From: Selenomonadaceae bacterium | Lineage (GTDB): Bacteria; Bacillota; Negativicutes; Selenomonadales; Selenomonadaceae | Direction: 5' to 3' | DNA: 64,000 nt | Assembly: GCA_024698045.1 (NCBI GenBank) | Contig: JAILRS010000023.1 | Coordinates: 1-64,000, forward strand | In this document: positions 43,908 through 53,546 of the stretch, piece after piece | Layout: each line of letters begins with the position of its first letter | Position numbering within the stretch: position 1 is the first letter of the stretch | Notes under the pieces: generated by a model | What the model saw: the letters and a program-made list of their open reading frames with translations, nothing else | The model's database searches: none | Told to the model about the DNA's origin: nothing | Translations under genes and position numbers: made by a program

Positions 43908-44563
43908 CTGTCTTCGTAAGGTCTCACGCGCAAAGTCAAATTACGTTCGGCGCAAATCTTTCGACACATGTCAATTTCTTCGGGCGGCGTTACGTGATCC
44001 ACTACCGTTAAAATTACATTCGGTACAAATTTTTTCATGTGCTCGGCGAAAGTCAACATCGCTTCAAAAGATTGAAGACCGTAGACAGCACGAGTAATCT
44101 TGAAATATTTTTCAGCGGTCGCGGCGTTGAGACTGATTGACGCCGTATCCAATATATCTTTGAAATCCGCGGCAATTTCTCGTCCGTGATACAGTTCGCC
44201 CAATCCGTTTGTATTCAAGCGCGTCGGAATATCGGGGCGAATTTTTTTTGCGTAGGCAAGCAACTCCGTTAACGCGTCTAATCTGATTGTAGGTTCGCCG
44301 AAGCCGCAGAAAACAACTTCATTGATGACATGCCAAGGCGCGGCATCTAATTCGGTTTTGACTTCCTCTACTGTAGGTTCGCGCTCTAACCAGAGTGTTG
44401 CCTCATCCGTCATGGATTTTTTTTCGCGTAAACAGAACACACAATTACAATTGCAACGGTTAGTCAAATTGACATAGAGTCCGCGCGGTGTGTTCGGGTC
44501 GATTTTTAAACTTTCTTTTAGCGGCAGATATTTACCGCCCTTGTGTGTAGCATAAACTATCAT
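43904..44563 (-). CDS. radical SAM protein (TatD-associated type)
   Basis: A 219-residue radical SAM enzyme with the cluster motif CNCNCVFC (CxxxCxxC) near residue 33, then GFGEPT and LNTNGLGE. Length and sequence resemble the small radical SAM proteins often encoded beside tatD; no tatD is visible here. I use ATG 44563, 9 nt after AAGTGAG; an ATG at 44572 is possible. The substrate is unknown. Confidence 0.8.
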   Translation of the reverse strand: MIVYATHKGGKYLPLKESLKIDPNTPRGLYVNLTNRCNCNCVFCLREKKSMTDEATLWLEREPTVEEVKTELDAAPWHVINEVVFCGFGEPTIRLDALTELLAYAKKIRPDIPTRLNTNGLGELYHGREIAADFKDILDTASISLNAATAEKYFKITRAVYGLQSFEAMLTFAEHMKKFVPNVILTVVDHVTPPEEIDMCRKICAERNLTLRVRPYEDS

Positions 44564-44668
44564 TACAATCATCTCACTTAAAAATATTCACAGCTGATAA
44601 AAAAATATTTCCCAACCAAGTTGACTTTGAACACTTTTGCTAACCGAACGAAAGCGGCATTTGATTAC

Positions 44669-44697
44669 TTGCAAAATATTTGTCGACGTGATAGACT
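44669..44697 (+). promoter_or_regulatory. promoter of tRNA-Arg
   Basis: TTGCAA at 44669 and TAGACT at 44692 with a 17-nt spacer, ending 11 nt before the tRNA. Confidence 0.65.
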
Positions 44698-44708
44698 TTG
44701 CAAATCAT

Positions 44709-44785
44709 GCGGTTGTAGCTCAGCAGGATAGAGCAACTGCCTCCTAAGCAGTAGGTCGCGCGTTCGAATCGCGCCAATCGCACCA
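44709..44785 (+). tRNA. tRNA-Arg (anticodon CCU)
   Basis: A full cloverleaf: acceptor GCGGTTG pairs with CAATCGC (one G-U), D-arm AGCTCAGCAGGATAGAGC, anticodon stem ACTGC/GCAGT with loop CTCCTAA (anticodon CCT), T-arm GCGCGTTCGAATCGCGC, and encoded CCA. It decodes AGG. Confidence 0.95.
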
Positions 44786-44809
44786 TATAGAAATTTCGTT
44801 GGAGGAGCG

Positions 44810-46792
44810 TCAAAAATGCTCCTCTAATTTTAGTATTACGTCGCGTAATTCCGCCGCTCGTTCAAATTCCAAATTCCGCGAGGCCTCTTTCATTTCCGCC
44901 GTCAAACTCTTCACCAATGTTTTTTTCTGCGCAGGTGTCAAACTTTTTATCAGTTCGCTAACCGGTTTCGGTTTCTTGACTGATTTTTTCAGCGGCAAAT
45001 CTATCAACGGCGCAATCGGTTTTTCAATCGTTTTGGGTGTCACGCGATATTTTTCGTTATACTCCTGCTGAATCGTACGCCGTCGCGCTGTTTCGTCCAT
45101 TGCTCTTCGCATTGAATCCGTGATTCTGTCGGCGTACAAAATTACTTTCCCGTGAACATTTCGCGCCGCACGTCCGATAGTTTGAATCAGCGATGTATCT
45201 GAACGTAAAAAGCCCTCTTTATCGGCGTCGAGGATTGCGATTAAAGATACCTCGGGCATGTCGAGACCTTCACGCAGTAAATTTATTCCGACTAGTACAT
45301 CAAATTTCCCGACGCGTAAATCGTGAATAATTTCGGCGCGTTCCAAAGTTGCGACATCCGAATGTAAATATTTCACGCGAATTTTTACGCCACTGAGATA
45401 ATCCGTTAACTCTTCGGCAAATTTTTTCGTCAACGTCGTAATCAATATTCGTTCATTCGCCGTGATTCGTTCGTTTATCTGCGCAATCAAATCATCAATC
45501 TGATTTTCAATCGGGCGCACTTCTACTATCGGGTCTAAAAGTCCCGTCGGACGGATAATTTGTTCGACCGTGTTTTGCGATTCCTTCAGCTCGTAATCTG
45601 CAGGCGTAGCCGATACATATATTATCTGCGATATTTTTTCGTTGAATTCCTCGAAAGTCAACGGGCGATTGTCTAATGCGCTGGGCAATCTGAATCCGTT
45701 ATCTATCAGCGATGATTTTCGAGATTTATCCCCGGCGTACATCGCTCGGAGTTGCGGCAATGTAACATGTGATTCATCTACCACCGTCAAAAATTTTTCG
45801 GGGAAATAATCAATCAATGTGTAAGGCGGTTCCCCTACTTTGCGTCCCGTCAAATGTCGCGAATAATTTTCTATACCCGAACAATATCCCATCTCCTGCA
45901 TCATTTCCAAATCAAAGCGCGTTCGTTGCTCGATTCTTTGAGCCTCTATCAATTTCCCCTGCGCAGTAAATTTTTCAACCTGTTTCGACATTTCCGCGCG
46001 GATATTTTTTTCGGCTCGTTCCAAATCCTCAACATCAGTCACGTAATGCGAGGCAGGGAAGATAAAAATTTCGTCGCGCCGACCTATAACTTTTCCCGTC
46101 AAAATTTCAAACTCCGTGATTTTATCAATCTCGTCACCGAAAAGTTCAATGCGAATCGCACGTCCGTTATATCCTGCCGGCGTAACCTCAACCACATCAC
46201 CGCGTACCCGAAATTTTCCGCGCTCGATTATCATATCATTTCTTTCGTAGCGAATTTCTATCAGCCGACGTAAAATTTTTTCACGCGAAATATTTTGACC
46301 AACTTTGATATGCAGTAACATCTTGGAATAATTTTCGGGCGAACCTAATCCGTAAATGCAGGAAACACTTGCCACTATTATAACGTCGCGCCGCTCAAAC
46401 AAACTACATGTCGCCGAATGTCTCATCTGATCTATCTCGTCGTTAATCGAGGCGTCTTTTTCTATGTAAGTATCCGTCGCCGATATGTACGCTTCCGGCT
46501 GATAATAATCGTAATAGCTGACGAAATAGCCGACGTAATTATCGGGGAAAAAATTTTTGAATTCGGCAGCAAGTTGAGCCGCCAAAGTTTTGTTGTGAGC
46601 GATAACCAGCGTAGGCATTTGCACTTGTTCGATTACTTTTGCCACGGTAAATGTTTTGCCCGTACCCGTTGCACCTAAAAGTACCTGCGAACTCAAGCCG
46701 TCATTTAATCCCTGCGACAACGACTCTATTGCCTGCGGTTGATCGCCCGTCGCTTGAAACGGCGATATCACTTTAAATTTTTTGTTCAGCAA
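44810..46792 (-). CDS. uvrB: excinuclease ABC subunit UvrB
   Basis: A 660-residue DNA-damage recognition helicase. Walker [13 protein letters not shown] is at the N-terminus; the beta-hairpin region [11 protein letters not shown], the DEAD-like [10 protein letters not shown] and the late helicase block QTIGRAARN are intact, and the C-terminal UVR motif ([11 protein letters not shown]) binds UvrC. It starts at TTG 46792 after GGAGGA. The adh terminator ends less than 30 nt upstream, leaving little room for a promoter. Confidence 0.96.
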   Translation of the reverse strand: MLNKKFKVISPFQATGDQPQAIESLSQGLNDGLSSQVLLGATGTGKTFTVAKVIEQVQMPTLVIAHNKTLAAQLAAEFKNFFPDNYVGYFVSYYDYYQPEAYISATDTYIEKDASINDEIDQMRHSATCSLFERRDVIIVASVSCIYGLGSPENYSKMLLHIKVGQNISREKILRRLIEIRYERNDMIIERGKFRVRGDVVEVTPAGYNGRAIRIELFGDEIDKITEFEILTGKVIGRRDEIFIFPASHYVTDVEDLERAEKNIRAEMSKQVEKFTAQGKLIEAQRIEQRTRFDLEMMQEMGYCSGIENYSRHLTGRKVGEPPYTLIDYFPEKFLTVVDESHVTLPQLRAMYAGDKSRKSSLIDNGFRLPSALDNRPLTFEEFNEKISQIIYVSATPADYELKESQNTVEQIIRPTGLLDPIVEVRPIENQIDDLIAQINERITANERILITTLTKKFAEELTDYLSGVKIRVKYLHSDVATLERAEIIHDLRVGKFDVLVGINLLREGLDMPEVSLIAILDADKEGFLRSDTSLIQTIGRAARNVHGKVILYADRITDSMRRAMDETARRRTIQQEYNEKYRVTPKTIEKPIAPLIDLPLKKSVKKPKPVSELIKSLTPAQKKTLVKSLTAEMKEASRNLEFERAAELRDVILKLEEHF

Positions 46793-46810
46793 AATATTTT
46801 CCTCCGATAG

Positions 46811-46840
46811 TGATTAAAAGCGGCCGTGTGTTACGACCGC
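46811..46840 (-). terminator. terminator between adh and uvrB
   Basis: On the minus strand, GCGGTCGT (46840-46833) pairs with ACGGCCGC (46827-46820) with one G-U pair, then TTTTAA. Confidence 0.65.
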
Positions 46841-46879
46841 CCGATGTTTACATATTAATTCCCGTGCGCAGATTCCGCG

Positions 46880-48058
46880 TCAAATATTTGCCTTACCGTA
46901 AATTTCCAATACAAGATTGTAATCCATAGGTTGGAACGTCGCAACTTTCTTCGTACCGCCCGAAGTAACCATGTTCGCCAAATATTTTAACTCGTCTTCG
47001 CTTTGTACACCAATTCCCAATTCGGTAAAGTTAGTCGGCGTCCCCAGCTTACGGAAATAATTTTCCATTGCGTCGATACCTGCATTTGCTCGTTCGTCAA
47101 TCGTGCCTTCGGTTATCCCGAAAATTTTTTCTGCGAAGTTCGCAAAGCGTTCGGGATTGACATTGTAAACGGTACGCGCCCATGATGCCCAGACCGTCGT
47201 TAAAGATGCCCCGTGAGCTACATCATATCTCCCGCTTAATTCATGACCCAATTTATGCGCGGAAAAATCTCTGTCGCGTCCCAAACCCGTGAAGCCCGTA
47301 TGTGATACCGAACCGCACCACATTATTTCGCTCATCGCATGTAAATCGTTCGGATTCTCAAGTAACGCTAACGATTGAGACATGACATTTTTTATCACCG
47401 ATTCCGCTATCATATCCGTAAACTCGTTACCCTCTATCTTCGTGAAATATCTTTCGAGAGTATGCATGATTATATCGGCGATACCGCAAATCAGCGGATA
47501 ATGCGGCACTGTCATAGCGAATTGCGGATTCATAATCGCGAATGCCGGCCGCGGAACTGTTGTACCCATTTTCTTCGCCGTATCTTCGTTCGTCAATACC
47601 GCCGAATCAGAAGTCTCCGAACCTGCCGCCGCGATTGTCAAAATTACTCCCACGGGTAAACTTTTTGTCAGCGTGATTTTTTTCGACCAATGTTCCCAAA
47701 TATCTTCGTCGGGATTCGCCGCGCCCAATGCAACTGCCTTCGCCGTATCGATGACACTGCCGCCGCCTACTGCCAATACGAAATCGACTTCTGCGGCAAT
47801 CGCTTCACGTACGGCATAGCGCGCGAAACTGAGTCGCGGATTCGGTTTCACACCGCCTATAACTTTCAGCGCACTGAGACCGCTCGTCAATAACAGGCGT
47901 TCGATTTTCGGGATAAGTCCGCTTTTAATCGCGCTGCCGCCGCCGTAAAGTATCATTACACGTTTGCCGCCGTACTTGCGGATTTTTTCTCCCACTACCT
48001 TTTCGGCATCAGTACCGAAAATTATTTCCGTCGGGCAACAGTATTCAAAGCTATGCAT
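46880..48058 (-). CDS. iron-containing alcohol dehydrogenase (butanol-dehydrogenase type)
   Basis: A 392-residue NAD(P)H-dependent group III alcohol dehydrogenase. FGTDAEK near the start, the nucleotide motif VGGGSVIDTAKA, and metal ligands in GIADIIMHTLE, SAHKLGHELS and VAHGASL are present. It is close to the BdhA/YqhD group and probably reduces aldehydes during fermentation. GGAGGATTGAATT precedes the ATG. It has its own consensus promoter and a terminator. Confidence 0.92.
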   Translation of the reverse strand: MHSFEYCCPTEIIFGTDAEKVVGEKIRKYGGKRVMILYGGGSAIKSGLIPKIERLLLTSGLSALKVIGGVKPNPRLSFARYAVREAIAAEVDFVLAVGGGSVIDTAKAVALGAANPDEDIWEHWSKKITLTKSLPVGVILTIAAAGSETSDSAVLTNEDTAKKMGTTVPRPAFAIMNPQFAMTVPHYPLICGIADIIMHTLERYFTKIEGNEFTDMIAESVIKNVMSQSLALLENPNDLHAMSEIMWCGSVSHTGFTGLGRDRDFSAHKLGHELSGRYDVAHGASLTTVWASWARTVYNVNPERFANFAEKIFGITEGTIDERANAGIDAMENYFRKLGTPTNFTELGIGVQSEDELKYLANMVTSGGTKKVATFQPMDYNLVLEIYGKANI

Positions 48059-48111
48059 AATTCAATCCTCCACGCACTTAAGTTATCGTCGGAATTTTTT
48101 GTGCCGTTTGA

Positions 48112-48140
48112 ATTATATTTTTACCTAAATTCTTTGTCAA
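48112..48140 (-). promoter_or_regulatory. consensus promoter of the alcohol dehydrogenase
   Basis: On the minus strand, TTGACA (48140-48135) and TATAAT (48117-48112) with a 17-nt spacer, a perfect consensus. Confidence 0.75.
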
Positions 48141-48168
48141 CGCCGTATTATCTGCGCTGATTTATTCG

Positions 48169-48197
48169 TTGCCTGTCAATCTGTCCTGTGCTAAACT
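48169..48197 (+). promoter_or_regulatory. promoter of the membrane protein at 48228
   Basis: TTGCCT at 48169 and TAAACT at 48192 with a 17-nt spacer. Confidence 0.6.
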
Positions 48198-48227
48198 TCA
48201 AGCCAATATATTTTCGGAGATGATTTA

Positions 48228-50162
48228 ATGAAAGATTTTTTATCGCGTACGCTTGAGGAGCTGCCCGAAATTATTTTCCGTCTGCGATTTTATTTGTGCG
48301 CGGCGATTTTCTTGCTCTGTATTATATTTGAAATTCACGGCTCTTCTACCAGTTTGTACGCGGGATTTTTTGGATATCCCGAGCTTAGCGGAAATTTGTT
48401 GGGGCATTCGCGGCCGATTCGTTCCGATGAATGGGCTGTATTTACTCCCTTTGCTTTATCACAATACTTTAATGATTTCGGATTCATGACGGAAATAATT
48501 CGCGGCACGACGACAAATATTTTTATCGTCTACGGGCAAGCTGTTCATCATTTGGCGATGATTTTTCGACCGGCGCAGCTTGGTTATTTATTTCTGGATG
48601 CCGGTTCGGGACTTGCCTTCTTTTGGTACGGGCGAATCATTGCCTTGTTCATTGTATCATTTGAATTTGCGCGTAAAGTTTTAAATACAAATCGTTCGTT
48701 GGCCTTAATCTACGCCATCATGATAACTTTTTCGCCGCTCGCTCAATGGTGGTGGTCTGTTAATTCCGTCGCCGAAATTTTGGGCGCGGGACAAGGTATT
48801 GTATTGTTTTGGAAGTTGTATTTGACGCAAGAGGACAGGAAAAGATTTTTATACGCGGTAATGGTTTTATGGTGTTCGGGAATTTTTATCATGGGAATTT
48901 ATCCGGCGTGGCAAGTGCCTTTCGGTTGGGTATTCTTAATGTGTTTAATTGCCGTGACCGCAGGCATTACCGATGCATGGAAACATTTTCGCCGTGATAT
49001 AATTTTTTGGCTCATCGGAATCGTTTTGATATTGGCTCCAATCTGTCACGTATTTTATATTTCGCTTGACGTAGTTGAAATTACACGGGCGACAGAATAT
49101 CCGGGGACGCGTTTTGTTGCCGTCGGCGGTTTAAATATCCTTTACCAAATGCTTTACGGAATTTGTATTGCTTTACCGTTCAGCGAGGTTATTCCCTCGG
49201 GCATAATATCCAACAACTGCGAAGGCGCGACCTTCTTTAGCTTGACACCGCTCGGCTTGATTCTCTTCGTCCTCTTGACTTTCAAATATAAAAAGTTTGA
49301 TTTGATGATGACTTTGCTTGTCGCCCTATCCATCTTCATGATGATTTGGGAAGTTATTGGTTTTCCCGAGTTCCTCGCCAAAATTACAATGATGAGCATG
49401 TCACTTGGTAATCGTGTCCGCAATGTTATCGACTTCATTCAACTGCTGATATTGTTCCGTGGCTTGAGCCTGATTGATTTTAATTTCAACCGCGTAACGA
49501 AAATTTTAATCGCCGGAATTATTTCTGTGGCTTGCAGCGTAGCAGCTTATAATTTCTTCGGCGAATGGATTGTTTTCGGCAGAGCACTATCAATTACTTC
49601 GTTTGTATTTATCACGATATATTTTCTCATCGGGCAGATGACGAAACTGCGCACGGTAATTTTAGTCGTGATGATGTTGGCAATCGGCGCGACGGTTAAC
49701 CCTATTGCTCACGGTGTCGACTGCATTTACAAAATTCCCATCGGACAGAAAATCGCTGAAATTGCAAGCAATGATAAATCACTTTGGATTGTTGAAGGTT
49801 TCGATGTCACTTTAAATAATTTTCCGATTATGTTCGGCGCGCCTACCGTTAACAGTGTTAATACTTATCCCGTTCTCGAACGCTGGCAGAAAATAGATTC
49901 GACAGGCGAAAATTTTAAGATTTACAATCGCTACGCTCACATCTCGATTACATTCACCAATGATAAGACCTCATTTAATTTGAAGCGCCTCGATTTGTTT
50001 GCGTTGACATTAAATCCGATTGAACTGCCCAAACTCGATGTCAAATACATTTTCTCCAATACGAAAGACTTGGAAAAATTTTCTTCGGCGAATGTCACAA
50101 TCACGAAGATATTTGAAGACCGCATCAGTTACATTTACCGAATAGACTACGCAGATATTTAA
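48228..50162 (+). CDS. large polytopic membrane protein, YfhO/GT-C-like
   Basis: A 644-residue protein with about twelve to fourteen transmembrane helices and a C-terminal soluble part of about 130 residues. The first outside loop carries GHSRPIRSDEWAVFTPFALS, with an Arg/Asp/Glu cluster as found in GT-C or YfhO-like lipid-linked-sugar transferases. It may move a sugar from a polyprenyl carrier to an envelope glycan or glycoprotein. GGAG precedes the ATG closely. It is a single-gene unit with promoter and terminator. The family assignment is tentative. Confidence 0.65.
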   Translation: MKDFLSRTLEELPEIIFRLRFYLCAAIFLLCIIFEIHGSSTSLYAGFFGYPELSGNLLGHSRPIRSDEWAVFTPFALSQYFNDFGFMTEIIRGTTTNIFIVYGQAVHHLAMIFRPAQLGYLFLDAGSGLAFFWYGRIIALFIVSFEFARKVLNTNRSLALIYAIMITFSPLAQWWWSVNSVAEILGAGQGIVLFWKLYLTQEDRKRFLYAVMVLWCSGIFIMGIYPAWQVPFGWVFLMCLIAVTAGITDAWKHFRRDIIFWLIGIVLILAPICHVFYISLDVVEITRATEYPGTRFVAVGGLNILYQMLYGICIALPFSEVIPSGIISNNCEGATFFSLTPLGLILFVLLTFKYKKFDLMMTLLVALSIFMMIWEVIGFPEFLAKITMMSMSLGNRVRNVIDFIQLLILFRGLSLIDFNFNRVTKILIAGIISVACSVAAYNFFGEWIVFGRALSITSFVFITIYFLIGQMTKLRTVILVVMMLAIGATVNPIAHGVDCIYKIPIGQKIAEIASNDKSLWIVEGFDVTLNNFPIMFGAPTVNSVNTYPVLERWQKIDSTGENFKIYNRYAHISITFTNDKTSFNLKRLDLFALTLNPIELPKLDVKYIFSNTKDLEKFSSANVTITKIFEDRISYIYRIDYADI

Positions 50163-50181
50163 CGTCTGCCCGAAACAAAAA

Positions 50182-50219
50182 AGCCGCCCGAAATTTTTGG
50201 AGCGGCTGATTTTTTTTAC
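50182..50219 (+). terminator. bidirectional terminator between 48228 gene and floA
   Basis: AGCCGC (50182) pairs with GCGGCT (50202); T-runs lie on both sides, so it serves both converging genes. Confidence 0.8.
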
Positions 50220-50228
50220 TGCTGTCGA

Positions 50229-51209
50229 TTATTTTTGTATGGGCATATTTTTTCTTTCCTGTCCCGATTGACTGATTGTCTTGCGCATTTCGGTATCTGA
50301 TTGCACGTTCATCATGTTGTAGTAGTCCATGACGCCCAAGTTACCCTTCTTGAAAGCCTCTGCCATTGCGTGTGGCACTTCCGCCTGAGCCTCCACTACT
50401 TTTGCTTCCATTTCCTGCGTGTAAGCTTTCATTTCCTGTTCTTTAGCGACAGCCATTGCGCGACGTTCTTCTGCTTTTGCTTGGGCGATTCGTTTATCGG
50501 CTTCCGCCTGATCTGTTTGCAATTGTGCACCGATATTGCGCCCGACATCTACATCTGCTATATCGATTGATAAAATTTCAAATGCGGTACCTGCGTCCAA
50601 ACCTTTGCCCAAAACTACTTTTGAAATTTCATCGGGACTTTCCAAAACATCGGTATGTTTTTCGGCACTGCCGACCGTCGTGACAATACCTTCGCCGACA
50701 CGTGCGATAATTGTAGGTTCGCCTGCGCCGCCGACCAATCTGTCAATATTCGCCCGAACGGTTACACGCGCCTTGATTTTCAATTCGATGCCGTTTTTGG
50801 CGACAGCTCCGACAATAGGAGTTTCGATTACTTTCGGGTTAACGCTCATCTGTACCGCTTCCAAGACATCGCGTCCTGCCAAATCGATTGCCGCCGAACG
50901 TTCAAAGGGTAAAACAATCTGCGCACGTTGCGAAGCGATAAGAGCGTCGACAACTTTATCGACATTGCCGCCTGCCAAATAATGTGCCTCGAGCTGATTG
51001 ACGTTGACATCAAGACCTGCTTTATTTGCCTTGATTAACGGCATGATTATTTTATCGGGCGTGACGCGGCGCATTCTCATTCCGATTAAAGTAAATATTC
51101 CTACGTGAACATCTGCGGCCATTGCCGATATCCATAAACCAATCGGCACGAAATGCAAAAAGACTCCTACCAAAATTATTCCCATGACAAGGAAGAAAAC
51201 CAAATCCAT
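50229..51209 (-). CDS. floA: flotillin-like membrane scaffold FloA
   Basis: A 326-residue SPFH-type protein that forms membrane microdomains. One N-terminal membrane hairpin (residues 1-45) precedes the SPFH region with [19 protein letters not shown] and a long Glu/Ala/Lys coiled-coil rich in [22 protein letters not shown] lies before the ATG. It starts 3 nt after nfeD, the usual partner. Confidence 0.94.
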   Translation of the reverse strand: MDLVFFLVMGIILVGVFLHFVPIGLWISAMAADVHVGIFTLIGMRMRRVTPDKIIMPLIKANKAGLDVNVNQLEAHYLAGGNVDKVVDALIASQRAQIVLPFERSAAIDLAGRDVLEAVQMSVNPKVIETPIVGAVAKNGIELKIKARVTVRANIDRLVGGAGEPTIIARVGEGIVTTVGSAEKHTDVLESPDEISKVVLGKGLDAGTAFEILSIDIADVDVGRNIGAQLQTDQAEADKRIAQAKAEERRAMAVAKEQEMKAYTQEMEAKVVEAQAEVPHAMAEAFKKGNLGVMDYYNMMNVQSDTEMRKTISQSGQERKNMPIQK

Positions 51210-51212
51210 ATT

Positions 51213-51596
51213 TCAACCTCCCAATTGGATTTCGCGGACGAGTACACGAGAGCCGTCCACATTGATAACTTTTACGGTGTCGCCCTTCTTTAAAAAATTA
51301 CCTTCGGTCACGACATCAACCGGTTCGCCGTCAATATTTACCATACCGGCGGGGCGCAAATCGGTCAGGCATATCCCCGTCTTGTTTAACAGTTTGGTTT
51401 TATCGCTGACGCTTGTGTAGCCTTGATTATTCTGTTGACGTTCGCCCAAGATTAATTCGTCGAGCATACCCGAATTTTTTTTGGAACCGCGGTTGACGAT
51501 AAACAAGACCGAAATTATTCCCATTACCGCAAGAACAACGTAGAACAAAAACGAGAACGATAAGCCACCGTCTTCGGAAAAAATTTCCGGTAACAT
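51213..51596 (-). CDS. NfeD-family membrane protein, short form
   Basis: A 127-residue protein: one transmembrane segment (residues 12-35), a linker, and a C-terminal OB-fold NfeD domain with GICLTDLRPAGMVNIDG and GDTVKVINVDGSRVLV. It is the truncated NfeD form normally paired with flotillin. I use ATG 51596, which has GGGGGTGA upstream; a GTG at 51605 overlaps that site. Confidence 0.88.
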   Translation of the reverse strand: MLPEIFSEDGGLSFSFLFYVVLAVMGIISVLFIVNRGSKKNSGMLDELILGERQQNNQGYTSVSDKTKLLNKTGICLTDLRPAGMVNIDGEPVDVVTEGNFLKKGDTVKVINVDGSRVLVREIQLGG

Positions 51597-51687
51597 TTTC
51601 GTCACCCCCGAAAATTAAAACTAAAAATAATCTGTACGTCACGAAAAATTTTTCTCGGTCACTATAAATTTAGTCGATAAATATTTT

Positions 51688-51804
51688 CGGGCGATTTTCG
51701 AGGTCATCCATAAATTAGCTTAATGAAACTCCCGGGGTAACGCTCGGAAAAGGGTAATTTTCAATAAATTTTATTTATGGACGTTTTCATCTCAAAATCG
51801 CCCG
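51688..51804. repeat. imperfect inverted repeat between nfeD and a glycosyltransferase gene
   Basis: CGGGCGATTTT (51688-51698) with TCCATAAAT (51707-51715) recurs inverted as ATTTATGGA (51773-51781) and AAAATCGCCCG (51794-51804). The paired outer and inner arms enclose a loop of about 57 nt containing CCCGGGG. There is no open frame in this 267-nt gap. It may be the end of the secretion/glycosyltransferase transcript or a small RNA. Confidence 0.55.
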
Positions 51805-51863
51805 TCATAATAATTTTTGTTTATGGTTTTCAATCCGACGAAGAAAATTTTTTAGCCGTCATT

Positions 51864-53531
51864 TTACTCGGGGATAACGATATCGCCATTGTTTTTTTCG
51901 GTTAACGAAGTGAATCGCGCATTAAATTTTTCAATTTCGTCTTTGAATTGCGGAACAAATTTATCGATACGCGCCTGCGCCTCCGCCGTGAGTTCGGGCA
52001 ATTGATGCAAAAGTTCGCCGTACCACTGTAAACGCTCCTCGTAGTGCTGACTCATCAATCTTTCGTTACGCACGTAGTGATAAGCGCGTTCCGCCATCAT
52101 TCTCCGCAAATTCCTATTCGTTATCAACATAGTCAACTTGCTGACAAATTCGCGTTCGTCATTGTAAATGAAACCGTTACTGCCGTCGTCAATCGTATTT
52201 GCGTAGACAACGGGCGACGCCAATGCTACCGCACCATTTGCCGCACATTCGATGAATTTCAAATCGGATTTCGCGCGATTGAATTCGTTGTCGCGCAGAG
52301 GTAGCAACGCAATATCCGAAGAACGAATCGCCGCCTGATATGTATCGTAGGAAACAAATTGCCCCTCGTAAATCTTCATATCGCCGACGAAAGTTTTGTT
52401 TTCCGTTTCAAGCATGTCGAATAAATTCCGCCGCGATAAAATTTTAAACGCAACTTTATCGCCGTAACGTTTGGCAATTTTATTGAGCACGGGCAACAGT
52501 TCCATGAAATCCCCGTCACGATTCAACGCGCCGAAGAAAATTGTTACCGGCTTACTTTGTTTAAATTCTTCGTCGAAATCTCTGGGCGGGGGCAATCTGT
52601 GCAGATGATTCGGGAAGACCATGACATGCGGATTGAATTGCCCGAGGAAGTCCGCCAAATACGGCGTCGACGTTTGGATTGCATGCGCCGCGCGGAAATT
52701 TATCCATTCGGTTCTCTTATAATCTTTCTCCCACAAAATCGGATGATCGTCCATTTCCGCCACAAACAAAATTTCTTTGGCACGAATAGTGTTAAAGAAA
52801 TCCAAGCCGACGGCGAACGACGGGAATGACATTCGCTGGTTGATAAAAATTCTGTTCTCGAATTTATCGCGATCGAAAAGCTTGTAGGGTTTGCCCACGG
52901 GCGAAGTCATGATGTAAATATTCGGCTCCGCCATGAAAAAACTGTTGGGCATATGTACACGGCTCGGAGCACACACGGTAGATTCACCGATTAAAGTCTG
53001 CACCAAAGTTTTCGGCGGCGGATTCCCTTTGCACACCGTGAAGATATAGACGAAGACGGATAAATCGGTTTTTGCAATTTCGGCGATTTGACGATTGACT
53101 TTTACCTTGCGCCCCGCATTGAGCGAACGCAATACATTCAAGCCGGCTTCTTTCAAAGCGTCCTGCAATTCCGCCGAAGTCATCGTAACTTTCAATTTGG
53201 GCGGCTTACCGTCAAGAATAGCTGTAATGTTTTCGGCGTAACCGATATTATCAAGCGTGAAAATAATCGTGCCGCCGTCTTTTATGTGTTTGCTTATTTC
53301 CTTAAGAGTCGCGATTAATTTGTCGTGTTCGAGCGTCGCAATTATCGGGCTGTGAATCAAAACGGTATCGAAAACGCCATCAACTTTGTTCAGCTCTTTT
53401 ATGACGGAGTAAGCGCAATCGGGTTGAATTTGCAAGAAAGCATTTTCCGAAGGCTCAAAGTCGGCGGATAAATTACCCGTCACTTCGAGTACCGTTTTGG
53501 ATCGCGCTGGAATAAATGTTTCGAAAGTCAT
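51864..53531 (-). CDS. glycosyltransferase with degenerate methyltransferase-like N-terminus
   Basis: A 555-residue protein. Residues 1-170 look like an AdoMet methyltransferase fold (VLEVTGNLSADFE, FDTVLIHSPI, IKDGGTIIFTLDNIG) but the glycine-rich motif is lost. The rest resembles a GT4-like glycosyltransferase, with FFGALNRDGDF, then LPLRDNEFNRAKSDLKFIECAANGAVALASP, a typical donor-site region with the ExxA-like motif. It ends in a helical tail. GAGG precedes the ATG. It is the last gene of the apparent secretion-system operon, 15 nt after another glycosyltransferase. Confidence 0.75.
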   Translation of the reverse strand: MTFETFIPARSKTVLEVTGNLSADFEPSENAFLQIQPDCAYSVIKELNKVDGVFDTVLIHSPIIATLEHDKLIATLKEISKHIKDGGTIIFTLDNIGYAENITAILDGKPPKLKVTMTSAELQDALKEAGLNVLRSLNAGRKVKVNRQIAEIAKTDLSVFVYIFTVCKGNPPPKTLVQTLIGESTVCAPSRVHMPNSFFMAEPNIYIMTSPVGKPYKLFDRDKFENRIFINQRMSFPSFAVGLDFFNTIRAKEILFVAEMDDHPILWEKDYKRTEWINFRAAHAIQTSTPYLADFLGQFNPHVMVFPNHLHRLPPPRDFDEEFKQSKPVTIFFGALNRDGDFMELLPVLNKIAKRYGDKVAFKILSRRNLFDMLETENKTFVGDMKIYEGQFVSYDTYQAAIRSSDIALLPLRDNEFNRAKSDLKFIECAANGAVALASPVVYANTIDDGSNGFIYNDEREFVSKLTMLITNRNLRRMMAERAYHYVRNERLMSQHYEERLQWYGELLHQLPELTAEAQARIDKFVPQFKDEIEKFNARFTSLTEKNNGDIVIPE

Positions 53532-53546
53532 TGTGCTAACCTCGTT

